This document shows, one piece after another, positions 12,431-22,935 of a stretch of DNA of 64,000 nt. This DNA is from Sipunculus nudus. Taxonomy: Eukaryota > Annelida > Sipuncula > Golfingiida > Sipunculidae. The notes below the pieces were generated by a model. It did no database searches and was not told the DNA's origin. It worked only from the letters and a program-made list of their open reading frames with translations. Each line of letters begins with the position of its first letter. Position 1 is the stretch's first letter. The stretch spans positions 34,659,558 through 34,723,557 of the forward strand of contig CM049310.1 of assembly GCA_026874595.1 (NCBI GenBank), written 5' to 3'. The position numbers and the translations under genes were made by a program.

Positions 12431-15400
12431 CTGGAAATAAAGGTCAAATATTTTACATCATACACCAGACCTATCTGATAGACGATATCGTCTTCATATC
12501 AAGAGAAATCTTGAAAATTACATCTCTTAATAAATCCTATAATGTTACGTTAAATTCGTTATTAAAAACTGATCAATTTGGAAATTATGGATGCAAGAAC
12601 ATGTATCCGAATTTAAAATGATATATACGTTTGGTATTATAAGGTATAATATTATAACCGGGCACCTTTTAATTCTGACAGTTGATTAAATGAACCTGTG
12701 GATAGGTTACGGTAAAATTGGGTCCAGCAATCAAAAGTAATGTTGAGATATATGAATCGGATTAAACATAATTAGAAGTTCATTCTTAACGTACCTTGGT
12801 CAGCTGGTGTGCAATCGTCTTCAGACACTGATCAGTTCCGAGCGCGCTGACCTCTTGCAGTAGTTGTTTGAGATCGGCTTCCGTCATGTCTGTTTCCATG
12901 GTAACCAAATCCATCACAGCCTCAAGTCCAGTATTGAGTACTTCTTCACCCAGCCGCATGAGGTCGTCCACATCCTGGGTAGTCACTGAAAAAGAGAAGA
13001 TCCAAAGATCCGTTACAAAATATGCATAGAATTATGAATTATAACACAAAAATCATGCAAGAATAATATACAAGGTGATCATTAAGGATGATACATGCTT
13101 TAAATATCACTTAATACGTTTATAATCGCTGTACGAATATAATCGCTGTTATTGAACATTTGATAATAGATCTAAAAAGTAAAGCTTTGTTAAAGTGGGG
13201 TTGACTAAATCTTTTTAATAACTCACTGAATTCTTAAAGGAATATAATGAATACTTTTTTTGTCATCAGAAAACATACAGGGCTTTCATTTATATACAAA
13301 TTTGTTGTTCTTGTGAACGTTTTTGGGAATAGGGATTCAAATTAAAATTTTACTATCTTAAAATGAATATGAAACTATTATGGTAAGGAAAAGTACTAAT
13401 TTATTGTAATGGACTATAATATAATTAAAAACCACAGATATAACGGAACTAGTATTTCTGTGATTTATTTTACAAATGTGTTTACTGATTAATCGAGCCT
13501 GCTATTGTATAAAGCGCACTGATGAAACCACGTTAAATATTCAGATAAGATTATCTGGAGTGAACTGATCGTCTGCGGGTTACCTTGGCTGTTTTCCACG
13601 CGGCTTCTTGTTTGATCCAGAGACTTGATCGTGTCCGTCAGACCCTCCGTATCGTTCAGTACCAGACTAACAATCTCAGAAATTTCTTCGTAGAATTTAC
13701 AGCTTGCAATTCCTGCAAAATAAAATAAAATAAACAGCTCACTGAACTATATAAACCTTTAACTTAGATTCGTGGAAATTTATCAACCATTTTTTCGTTC
13801 GACATACAAATTTTAAGGGATCACACATTTAATTTTGTTCTCATGTGTTTAAAATAATGACAGAAATTACATATTAAATCCATATTTCACTCTGTTATAT
13901 AAGTATAGCTCTTAATTTAACACATCAAGATCTATTAAAAATGCATCGTTTTATGTCTTTAAGCAAATAAGATTTTATATTTTGTCTCAAAATATATAAG
14001 AATGAAAATAATAGCAGATAATACCTTGCAACAAGATAGTGTGCGTGTTCGCGTTGCTGGGTTTCATTTCCGCTATGGCGGACAGCGCATGCGCTGCGAT
14101 GCTCCTCTTCTTCCTCAGTCCCAAAGCGTCCTTGACCTTTTCAAGTAGTGACAGGACCATGTCCTCCAAAGACCTGAGTAAATGTGAAAAAATACGATGA
14201 AATTTATCGTAGGAGCTATTTGATTAACCATTTTACCTTCGACCGATCACAATATTATGTGTTTAGTGGACACAAATGTAGATTGATAAGTAAGAACAGA
14301 ACACAACCATGTTAAGTCGAAAAACAGACGTTAGCCCATACCAACCTCATGGAATAAATAATACAAAATATTTAATAAAATTGTCTTTATTTTATTATTT
14401 GTTCATGTATTAATACACAGGAATGGTACCACCCATGAGAAAAAAAATATAAAAAAAGAATAAGTATCATATTTCTAAATACCTAAGTTTGATGTCGAAA
14501 GAAAAGGATTTCCTTTGTCCCATGATCTTGGCTCTCATTGAACCTCTGAAGTGACCACTTTGTGCGATGGACAGCCTGACATCAAACTTCAGTTCTTCAA
14601 TATTGAGGAAACCACCAAGACCGAGAGAGGAAATGCGTTGACCCACCATGACGCCAAACCGATTTGTCTGCTTGGCGGCCTCGAGCGCACCTTTTGCAAC
14701 GTCTAGGGTATACCTGTAAGTAAAATAAATAGGTTATCAATTACTGCTACATAAATTTCTTTTTACATTTACCACTCTGAAATAATATTATCTATAATAA
14801 GTGGAGTACATCTATAGAGCTTCTTCAAATAAGATGTCTGCCTTAAAACCTGATAAGCTGATAGCGTTGCTATATGTCAATATGAAATTATTTGTATCCT
14901 TTTTGCCAAAAAGAGGTTTGCAGATCAACTAATGAAGTAAAGGGATACAGTTAGAGAGATGGTCTTTGACATTTATGAAAAATTGTAGAAATAGCTGGGT
15001 GGTACATAATAAAAGTCGTCAGAGCCTGTTTGGCAGCATGAATGAATAATATCTGGCTTTGGTTTTATCAGAGAGTTAACAGAGTGCATAGTTTCAATCT
15101 ATATCTATATTTTAGTGCAGGCATGTAAGAGGGGTTTTTCGGGCCATGTTAAAAAAACGATATTTCCGAGTAATAGCCATAGGTGACAGATTTGTGCCTG
15201 ATATTATATCTATTTTTTCCCTTGACCTATTTCCAAAGTCATGACCGGGGCAGGGTACTTATTATTGCTATCTGATTGCAGACCGCTAATCACATTTGAT
15301 CGATGCATACTGATTAAGAAAATCAGAAAAAAAAGCATAGTGCTGCTGAGATGACTCACTTTGCGTTCCGTGTGATCGTTTCTGCAGCTTTCAGGGCGTA

Positions 15401-18400
15401 GACCGCGGCGTCCACCAAGCCCTTTGATTTGTCAACTGTGAACTGTGCTGCTGTCACGAAGCCCTTCGCAACATCCATGGATCTTTTGCTTTGTGCTACA
15501 ATAATCTTCAGGCCATCAAGTGTTCTTATGGCTAAATCCAGACTTCGTTTACTCTGCGTCACCACCCATTGTAAAGCCTGTAAAACGTAAGTAATATTCA
15601 TATTTTTCTATAAACATGAAGCTGAAAGTTATCTAGAGCTGAGTTCCAAGAAAAATCTTAAATTCCGTAACTCTTGAAGTAAAACTGTATCACCATATAT
15701 ATGCTAATGAGAAACCGGGGTTTGTTTCCGATGCATGGCACTTTTTAAGAAATTTTGCTTACAGCACATTCCAATTTATATATCTTGAAGATTGCCTACA
15801 GTGCTGTGTAGATGACGCAAACGTTATATCTCCATATGTTCTTAATAAAGTAAGATAAAATATAATATGCATACCGTGACTCCGCGGAGACAGACTTCTC
15901 TGGCGGCTTTCCGAGCTGCACAAGCAGTTTCACCTTTATGAAAATAAAAAATATATATATTTATATCTATTAATCAACGAAACTTCCTCAGGTAAACGGG
16001 GCCCGTTTCCAATAAAACTGGAAAGGGCTGAAGTGATATCATTGTATATAGGTGTTCACTACATGAAAGTTACGCATTTTATCGATCCATTAAGGCACGT
16101 TAAATTTGTCGAAACCTGACTTTATATCTAGCCCGACAGTGGCAGATAAACTCTTTATATTAAATAAAGGAGAAATTGTATGGAAATTTCAAGTGTTTAC
16201 AGGAAATATACATCTTTCATAGACTAAAGTCGAATTTTACAATATGCAAGTACAATATCGGAAATCTCTTGATTTACATCTAGACAATGTCAGGGGACGG
16301 GGGCATTGAAAAAAAGTTTTTCTTTTTAAATAAATGTAATATTTGTGGACAGAAAGGTTTTTTTTTTGTTTTTCAGTAGGTGATAGGGACAGAAAACCGT
16401 GTTGCATGTTGCAATTATACCAACAGTGGTGTTCATGCGCGCCCAAAATAGAAATGTTGATAGGTTCTTTTGGCAACAGCATAAAAACTGGATCTTCGTT
16501 CATGTGTTGTAATATCATATACGCGGGGTAGGACTGAGAGAAAAAATTAACTTTAAAACTAAAACTGAGTTAACAGTAGTAATAACTCTCCTTTCAGGGA
16601 CTTGCATTTGTGTAGATTTAGATTTGGACTGTATCCGACAGTCATCATCACCTGTCATTAACAATGGCTCGAACGGTCGAAAGCTGCAGATGCAGGTCCC
16701 CGGGCTGGAAGTTATAACTAACGTTATTGAATCTCTAGGGACAGGATCCAACCGACATTTTTTCAAAATTGATTTCTTAGTAAGAATATGTTTAATGGAT
16801 TGTGAAAGAGTGTCCTGACCTAACCACATAAGAAACAAACGAATGATCCAGATTAAAAGAAGTGTTCCGAAGTTCGAAATTTTATATACATTTCCCATTC
16901 CACAAAGTGCAATAAAACAAAATATTCATGTAAATATTTACTCACGGGCTCTCTCTTTGCCGAATTCCCTGGTCTTCTCAGCAGCCTCTTTTGTTTTCTC
17001 GCCTACCTCTCTTGAACGTTCCCTTGCCCATTCTCTTCCCTTTTCGACTCCTTCTCTTGCCTTCTCTACCGGGTTAATTCTCCTCCAGCCCCATCCTCTC
17101 TTCGAGCGTTTCAGAAAACCTTTAGCATCATCATTTTGCAGGAACGGTTCCGCTGCTCGGCCTACGAATAAAAATTTTAGGATACTTGACTTAAAAGTAT
17201 AATAAGATTATTCTTGTATTTAATACCTAGATTGGATGAATGCAAAGATAATATCAGAACTGTTTATAGAAGTAGCTGCATATCGATCTTAATGGAATCG
17301 CATCATACTGAATGAGAAATAAAACTTCAATCTGATAAAATATAACTGATGCTATGAACTTAAATTTGATCAGAAAATAAACTAATATAAGGAAAATAAG
17401 GAAAAGCTAGAGTGGAAAAGGTCTTTTTTTCTTTGATTCCTAGACAAGGGCTACTCACGTCGGCGACAGGTCGATGGACAACTTCGTTTTTTCGCCTCCA
17501 ATGATCGCACGGCGTTGTCAAACGCCCTCTTCTTGCTGTTGACTGTGTGCTGGGCGGACGTCAGTTTCCTGTTGGCGTCATCAAAGGCTCGTTTCTTCGA
17601 TTCCAGAGTCCTCTTGGTACCTTCTAAATGTCTAACGGCAGCATCGAATTTCGCTTTCTCTGCATTTACTTTTCCTTGCAAACCTTTTACTTTATTAGCA
17701 GCATCATCAAATACCTTCTTTGCATTTTCGACTTTTCTTTGAGCATTGCCTATGTCTTGATCGGCTTTTTTCCTATAGTTGTCAAGACTGTTCCTGACCT
17801 CATGCTCAAGTTTGGAAAATAAATTTTGTCTAAAATAACCGGACACTTGGAAGTCTGCTGTCTTTAGAGAACTGTAGTCTGATCTAACAGTAAGTCCAGC
17901 CTCAAATAAATTAAGGAATTTTCCAGATATGTGGAACAACATGCCCCTGTGGTCCACCGTTATATTAACTGTACTTCGCATTCCTAATATCTGAAGAGAC
18001 CCTTCGATGTTTATGAGAGCTCTTGGTGGGTTCCATCCTATATCTACAAAAATTCTGGGTCCCATTTTACTCGAACGGCCGCTAACGGAGACAAGACCTC
18101 TTCCTATATTAAAGGGTGTTACCGTGAGATTTACAAAGATTCCATTCAAACTCAGTCTGATGTTACAATTGGCTTCAAAGAAGAGCACTTTCATCATCCC
18201 CTGCAAATAAAAGCCCCTGTTGATGGATACGCCGTTCGGCAAGATCTTGGATTTTAATGCATAGGAAATATAAAGACCTTTTGGAAAACCCATCTCAGCT
18301 AGAGGCTGTGGGAGAATTGGTCTAAAGGCAAATGCCTCAAGGAAAGCACGGATGGTTAAGGGGCTGAATTTTGCATGGAAGTAGTTTTCAGTAGGAGAGA

Positions 18401-21288
18401 CCGTATCTATACCTACATACATTTTTGCCTCAATTGGTTTCGCGTTGCGGTCTTCAAATTTTCCAAGTCGTGCCTGACCACCAAACGCAAGAGCGTTAAT
18501 TAGAGTTGGGGTTGGAGCAATAGCCACCCGGAAATGTAAATTGCCGACTGCTAAGTATGGTACTCGAAATGGATTTTTCCACATCCCCGCCATTGACATA
18601 CCCAAATACACGCCGCTTGTAGATATACCGAAGGCTCCAATAAAGGACAGTGGAGGATCTCGGAGTTTTAGAGCCCCTTTAATGCCAATACCGCTCCTAG
18701 ATAAACCAGCTTCGACCTCAAATCCAACATCAGTCATATTGACACCTCTGAATATTTGAATCTCTGTTGGAACTGTAGCTGACAGATAAATACTGGCCAA
18801 AGCAAGACGCCCTTTGAGAACCAGCTGTGCACTTTTCCCAAGCAGCCGTTTTGATACTTGACAAAACTGATCATTTCCACAGTTTTGTGGGAATTTAAAA
18901 GATCCTGATAAACTGACACCGTCCAAAATTTCAATGCTTGAAAGAGAAGGGGTAGAAAACTGCATATACTGTTGAGCCCGAGGGACAGGCTGAGATGACA
19001 TTACAACTGAAACGTCAGTATTGTCAAGAATAGAGGCACCAGGTAGCTTCCCTAAGTTGATGTGACCATCTGTAATTTTGGAAATCACCTTTGTAATTGG
19101 AACCTGCTCAATCACGAGTCCTGTTGCCATGACCACGGCTCCTCCTACTTTACCGATCATGACTTCTGCTTTGCACTTGTCCCAGACACCTATTACTGTC
19201 TTCCCCGCGGCTTTCATCACCGTATCTCGAGCAAAATACATTTTTAAATAAGGGTCCGAAATGTAGAAACTTTCCAATCCGGCCTTCCTAACTGCATTCT
19301 TGAGACCTCCGCCCGGCAGCAGAGAAACGGCGAATTGTTTGATCATCTCTCCAAAAGGAATATCGATATGGGGCCGCGACTCCGCAATAAACACAGCCAT
19401 ATTTGGAGGTTTAGACAGAGTGAAAGGGATGTGAGCTTTTCCCAGTACCCAGGTTGACGTCAATTCAATTCCTGGACTCCTCTGTCCATTTGAGGAAGTA
19501 GTGGGGACAGTAATTAAAAGCGTTGTGTTCAACATTTCAATAGCTCCTGGAACAAATACTACTGGGCGAGTAATTTTGGCCGGAATAGTAACCTCCTTTC
19601 TAATACCATCATATTTGAATCCTTTTATCCTGAGGTCAAGAAACTCTTGAAGAGAAAATTTGGGTGGCAAGGGAATTATACCTATCTTTGATATCAGTTC
19701 AGTCAAGAACGAACTCACTGACACACCTGATTCCCCTAAAACTGTAAACTCGATCAGTTTGTTTGAAACGATGACGCGCACATCCGTCGGGGAAGCGTTT
19801 GATGTAAATTTAATCGCCATCAAAAGGTGGATGCCAGTGTGGATTGGTGTAAGTAACTGTAGACCTGCGTCTCGGTAAGGTATGAGCGGCTGTCCAACAT
19901 CCTTAGTAGAAAACAGCATTTTGAGTTTACTGATTGTGGTCTTCCCTATGTAAGGAACACGTGAGACATCCACACTAGTGAGGGTTCTGAATAGACTTGG
20001 AATATTGACGTCACGGAATTCTCCACCAACAGTTGCTCCATAAGACCACGATGTTTGGCCTTTCATACGCAGGAGAGTCAGGTGCAACCTCGGATCTTTT
20101 AGAGAGGAACTAACACCAGTGAACGAAAAGCGTACTGCAAAGCCTCTGTCTAAGAAGACTGCCTGGAGTACTACGTCCTTCAGTACAAGATTGTTCAAGT
20201 GAAGTTTATTCAGACTGCTGCTGATGTCGACATCACGAGATATGGTTCTTGTCATGCCATTGACGAGTTGAGTGATGGAGAAACCCAGTGGCATTTCCCT
20301 TGGTTCTCCAACAATGCTGAACTGATCATTTGTGCGGGTTATGTTGACTGCAAGCTTCAGATTACCGACAGTCCACACCCCTGAGAAGGCAAATGCTACC
20401 GACATAGTGGGAATATTTACCGTTACGGCCACCGAAACATCTTCAACTCGGACTTTGTCCTTGATGACCTGCAGACTTCCTTGAACCCCAATCTTCATCG
20501 ACAGATATTCTTCACAAATGTCTACGACGAATTCTTTCATGTACACTTTAGACGATAATGCTCCCATAATCTTCCCGACTATTTCAGGGTTGGATTTGAA
20601 CAACGCCTTGGTGACACTCTCGGGTGACATGCAGTTTGGAGGGTTTGATGTAGCTTTATAAGCACAGTCATCATCCGATGATATTGTCACCAAACATTTT
20701 GACGTCAGCTTGAATGACCCTTCTATGTCAGCTGAAGCCTCACTAAAGAAGTCACTGATGCTTGGGAACCCTATTGCACAGAAATAAATAAAATGTCACA
20801 GCTTTCATGGTAACAATAGCAACAGCATAATTTCTAATCAATCTAATATTTAACTCCTGATTTATGTGTCTGGTTATCTTCATTCGAAACTGCAACGTCT
20901 TTTTAGTCAAGACGTATAACTATATAAATGAAATTACTCAACGCTTTGGTCAATTAAAATTCTGACTAGTTTATTTATTTCACCTAAGTTCATTATTGAT
21001 AAAACGGTTACTGTTGAATTACATCATTTGAGGTAATTATATGATAATCTGAAGACAATGTGTATCTCATCAATAGCCTTGCTTAAGCATCTGAGAGCAT
21101 ATTTTTAACTGTATAAATGTATAATCTTATGTATTATTAATTTTGTTTTGGCAGACTTGTTCAAAACAACCTAAGATCACTCATAATTTGATCACAGTCT
21201 GCTAGGAGAGCACGTGTCAATCATAGTTTATCTTAAAATTCATTCAATAATTTTCACACATGCAAGAACACACATCTTAAGTAGGACG

Positions 21289-21361
<73 letters not shown>

Positions 21362-21451
21362 GGGTGTATCTGTGTATCCCTTACCTGATACAGCTATAGT
21401 TCCGTGTGCAACCGCCAGCAGGAGCACTAGGCAGTAGAGATATCGAACCAT
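12299..21451 (-). CDS. Gene A: giant secreted beta-rich/coiled-coil protein, 10 coding exons
   Basis: Complete gene read by eye. Coding exons (high to low coordinate) are 21451-21385, 20770-17459, 17161-16946, 15933-15875, 15577-15360, 14713-14483, 14173-14025, 13712-13584, 12985-12795 and 12430-12299. Every intron is GT-AG, phases agree at every junction, and the sum is 4704 nt, giving 1567 residues plus TAA. Order in the protein: signal peptide (1 to about 20), a four-cysteine N-terminal block (Cys48, 58, 69, 108), a long region of alternating hydrophobic strands to about residue 1000, a Lys/Arg-rich coiled coil (about 1007-1117), a basic RSKR site (1145-1148), a charged helical stretch, a second short beta segment (about 1300-1367), RKKR (1388-1391) and a helical tail with several cysteines. 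The signal peptide predicts secretion. The fold and role are unknown to me; a lipid-binding or matrix/coat role would be guesswork. Genes B and C are paralogues. An AATAAA on this strand at 11966-11961 is a plausible poly(A) signal. Confidence 0.9.
12795..12985 (-). CDS. Gene A exon 9: acidic helical segment
   Basis: A 191-nt exon, phase 1 to 0, residues 1461-1524, acceptor CTCTTTTTCAG and donor GTACGT. It encodes VTTQDVDDLMRLGEEVLN and following acidic, leucine-rich helices, with one cysteine in GTDQCLKTIAHQL. Confidence 0.88.
13584..13712 (-). CDS. Gene A exon 8: helical segment with one Cys
   Basis: A 129-nt exon, phase 1 to 1, residues 1418-1460, acceptor TTTATTTTGCAG and donor GTAACC. 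Reads GIASCKFYEEISEIVSLVLN, then a Thr/Asp/Ser-rich helix. It was too short for the usual ORF threshold. It is identified by splice sites, phase, and the match in style to exons 7 and 9. Confidence 0.85.
14025..14173 (-). CDS. Gene A exon 7: second basic site
   Basis: A 149-nt exon, phase 2 to 1, residues 1368-1417, acceptor CATTTACTCAG and donor GTATTA. It encodes an amphipathic helix (SLEDMVLSLLEKVKDALG) followed by LRKKRSIAAHALSAIAE. RKKR (1388-1391) is a second proprotein-convertase-like motif. Cleavage at both sites would give three chains. That is inference. Confidence 0.88.
14483..14713 (-). CDS. Gene A exon 6: second beta-type segment
   Basis: A 231-nt exon, phase 2 to 2, residues 1291-1367, acceptor TTACTTACAG and donor GTATTTAG. 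After a helical lead (YTLDVAKGALEAAKQ) the chain turns strand-like: GFLNIEELKFDVRLSIAQSG, then GSMRAKIMGQRKSFSFDIKL. Alternating hydrophobic residues and glycine turns suggest a small beta sandwich or sheet distinct from the flanking helices. Confidence 0.9.
15360..15577 (-). CDS. Gene A exon 5: three 21-residue helical repeats
   Basis: A 218-nt exon, phase 0 to 2, residues 1219-1290, acceptor CGTTTTACAG and donor GTGAGT. It contains three consecutive 21-residue units starting at Ser1227, Ser1248 and Ser1269 (SKRSLDLA, SKRSMDVA, SKGLVDAA). They are amphipathic and Ala/Val-rich, in step with the SKKR units that end exon 2. This marks the segment as a continuation of the coiled coil across the basic insert encoded by exon 3. 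Confidence 0.9.
15875..15933 (-). CDS. Gene A exon 4: short Ala/Arg helix with two Cys
   Basis: A 59-nt exon, phase 1 to 0, encoding RETACAARKAAREVCLRGVT (residues 1199-1218), with acceptor TTTTCATAAAG and donor GTATGC. It is too short to stand out as an ORF. It is called because both splice sites are present, because only this reading joins exon 3 to exon 5 in phase, and because it continues the Ala/Arg helical composition of its neighbours. Confidence 0.8.
16571..16728. mobile_element. Small MITE in gene A intron 3
   Basis: About 158 bp with imperfect 40-bp terminal inverted repeats. The left end reads GTAATAACTCTCCTTTCAGG then GACTTGCATTTG; the right end inverted reads GTTATAACTTCCAGCC then GGGGACCTGCATCTG. 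No coding capacity of its own, so a non-autonomous element. Confidence 0.5.
16946..17161 (-). CDS. Gene A exon 3: basic cleavage-type site and charged helix
   Basis: A 216-nt exon, phase 1 to 1, residues 1127-1198, acceptor TATTCGTAG and donor GTGAGT. It starts RAAEPFLQNDDAKG, then FLKRSKRGWGWRR, where RSKR matches the furin pattern R-x-K/R-R. The rest is a highly charged helical stretch with an 11-residue-like E-K/R rhythm (VEKAREGVEKGREWARER, then EKTKEAAEKTREFGKERA) resembling LEA-type amphipathic helices. Cleavage after Arg1148 would release a C-terminal fragment of about 419 residues. Cleavage is inference from the motif. Confidence 0.88.
17459..20770 (-). CDS. Gene A exon 2: giant 3312-nt exon, beta-rich region and coiled coil
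   Basis: Encodes residues 23-1126 without interruption. The acceptor is TTCTGTGCAATAG and the donor C|GTGAGT. The N-terminal part carries Cys48, 58, 69 and 108. The middle is built from alternating hydrophobic/polar strands with frequent Gly and Pro, for example DRGFAVRFSFTG, GQPLIPYRDAG and LPPKFSLQEFLDLR, each with a clear counterpart in gene C. Further cysteines occur in FPQNCGNDQFC and FEANCN. Residues about 1007-1117 are a Lys/Arg/Ala-rich coiled coil with a 21-residue repeat keyed on SKKR (Ser1080 and Ser1101), ending in CPSTCRR. The usual ATG-initiated reading hides the first 26 residues of the exon (FPSISDFFSEA...), which splicing to exon 1 supplies. Confidence 0.95.
21291..21359. repeat. 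(CT)n microsatellite in gene A intron 1
   Basis: 69 bases of uninterrupted CT on plus, i.e. (GA)n in the gene A transcript, starting 26 bp past the exon 1 donor. Confidence 0.95.
21385..21451 (-). CDS. Gene A exon 1: signal peptide
   Basis: The ATG is at 21451. The first residues, MVRYLYCLVLLLAVAHGT, form a typical signal peptide: one early Arg, a leucine/valine core, then small residues. The exon ends in TCA-G before a GTAAGG donor, phase 1. Just upstream on this strand, TTTCAG followed by a short leader ending CTGAAAG-ATG looks like the acceptor of a 5'UTR intron. The same arrangement occurs before the ATG of copy B, which supports this start. A (GA)n tract begins 26 bp inside the intron. 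Confidence 0.9.
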
Positions 21452-21957
21452 CTTTCAGAGGGCACTGATCTGAAATTATTTGAATATGTGCTACCTACAT
21501 GAGATCCATTTGTTAAATTACTAACGATAAAATAAAGAAAGCTTCTAAGCAATCTATATGCGTCATAACAACATAAAAATCATCTAACATAACTTTGGAG
21601 GTTACTGCTTCATATATTATGCGATATATTAAACAAAGTAAAGGAGAAAATTTTTTTGAACCATTTTGCCAAATGGTTGTATCATCTAATACAACACATT
21701 GGACAGGAGGGATGGGCTAAAACATGGACTAATGGCGTGGCCCTGCTAATATCATACAACCAAAGGTGCAGCTGGAAAGATGGATTTTTTATATTGGATG
21801 AGGGATTGTTATTTCCGAAAACGGGAAGGTCTGAACAGTCTTTGTGGCGTCATCACAAAACAAAATGAATTAAAATGAAAAAAAAAATCTTTTGTAACAA
21901 TCCTATCTGGTTATTAAATAATGAGAAAATTAGTAATCCTTTTGAATGTGTTTACTC

Positions 21958-22147
21958 AAGAAGGCCAGGCGCGGTAAAGCGTGTCCCAGTATAATACGGG
22001 ATATCGCCAGGGCAGTTCCTCGTGTATATGAGGTGGAATACGACTGGCTGGCGCAGCCGGAGGCCCGTTTGTGTAAGCAAGCGTGTTTCAGCGGGACACT
22101 CATTAGCATGGACGAAACTGGCTATCCCCTCTTTGTTAGCTTATATA
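21958..22147 (-). promoter_or_regulatory. Candidate TATA promoter and leader exon of gene A
   Basis: The minus strand has TATATAAG at 22147-22140, then about 180 bp of GC-richer sequence that ends at GA|GTAAAC near 21957. With the TTTCAG acceptor just above exon 1 this would make a 5'UTR exon and an intron of about 480 bp. The same interval is open on plus (21946-22155), which I take as chance. Speculative. Confidence 0.28.
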
Positions 22148-22609
22148 GGTTTTGAAGCCTAAATTAAAATGATTATTTAATAAATACAAGATTACAATAG
22201 TTTCGTGCCAGAATGGATGACAAAGTCAAGGAAACTTCTCGTCTTTCATGTTTCTGTAATATTTTAACACAGCATAAAAATAATATATAATAAATATCAG
22301 GATGATCAGTAATTATTTCCCTAATGCTCAGTGCACACGCACCCATGCTCAGTGCACACGCACCCGTGTATTAATGAATGGGCTGGTCAGGGTTGAGGTT
22401 AGGGGGCAACTAGTTGTTTGCCTGGTTGATTTTGAGGCATTCAATCATTTATACTGCCCCACGAACGAGAATATCGCTATTAGGGATATCCCCTTCTCAA
22501 CAAAGAAGGTCTGTCTATGAACACCAAGGTTAACCCTCCTGCATACACTCATTCACTCTTTTGGCTTTTACGCCGAAAACGAGCTACGGCGACTGGGAAT
22601 TGTAAATTA

Positions 22610-22935
22610 CAATAATTCAGTCAACGGAGCAAATATAGAGCAAGCATTGTCAACATTAATGCTAATGGTTATAAAGAATATTATTGTCTTTGTTGTTTGA
22701 ATTTCGAAAAAATCCATGGAACTACATGTATACCACGCACCACCAGGTTTAAGCACGTGTTTGGTAAATGATTCGAGTGTGACGTCCGGGTCCATGTGGT
22801 CCGCCATAACTGTATACAGTGGTTGCCCAAGCAACCTAGGTCAATATCAGTAAAGGCCGCTGACGTACCGTGCCGGGTGAACAAGCAGTTCCCGAGCCTT
22901 ATCATCTGTCTCGATAGATTTTCACCCTGAGCAGA
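22610..22935. repeat. Dispersed repeat, copy 2 (partner at 2940-3410)
   Basis: Same family as the copy in intron 1 of B, here about 1.2-1.5 kb upstream of gene A. It contains the RFX-like site described separately, which is degraded in the other copy. Confidence 0.6.
22822..22835. promoter_or_regulatory. X-box-like (RFX) site upstream of gene A
   Basis: GTTGCCCAAGCAAC is a near-perfect inverted pair of RFX half-sites (GTTGCC..GGCAAC type), followed by CTAGGTCA. It lies about 1.37 kb above the gene A ATG, inside a dispersed repeat, so function is uncertain. Confidence 0.3.

Noticed and set aside
16515-16898. 127-codon minus ORF in gene A intron 3
   Set aside because: It overlaps a MITE, lies in an intron on the same strand, has no splice-consistent place and shows no coding character.
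21946-22155. 70-codon plus ORF upstream of gene A
   Set aside because: No splice or homology support. The minus strand here looks more like a promoter and leader.
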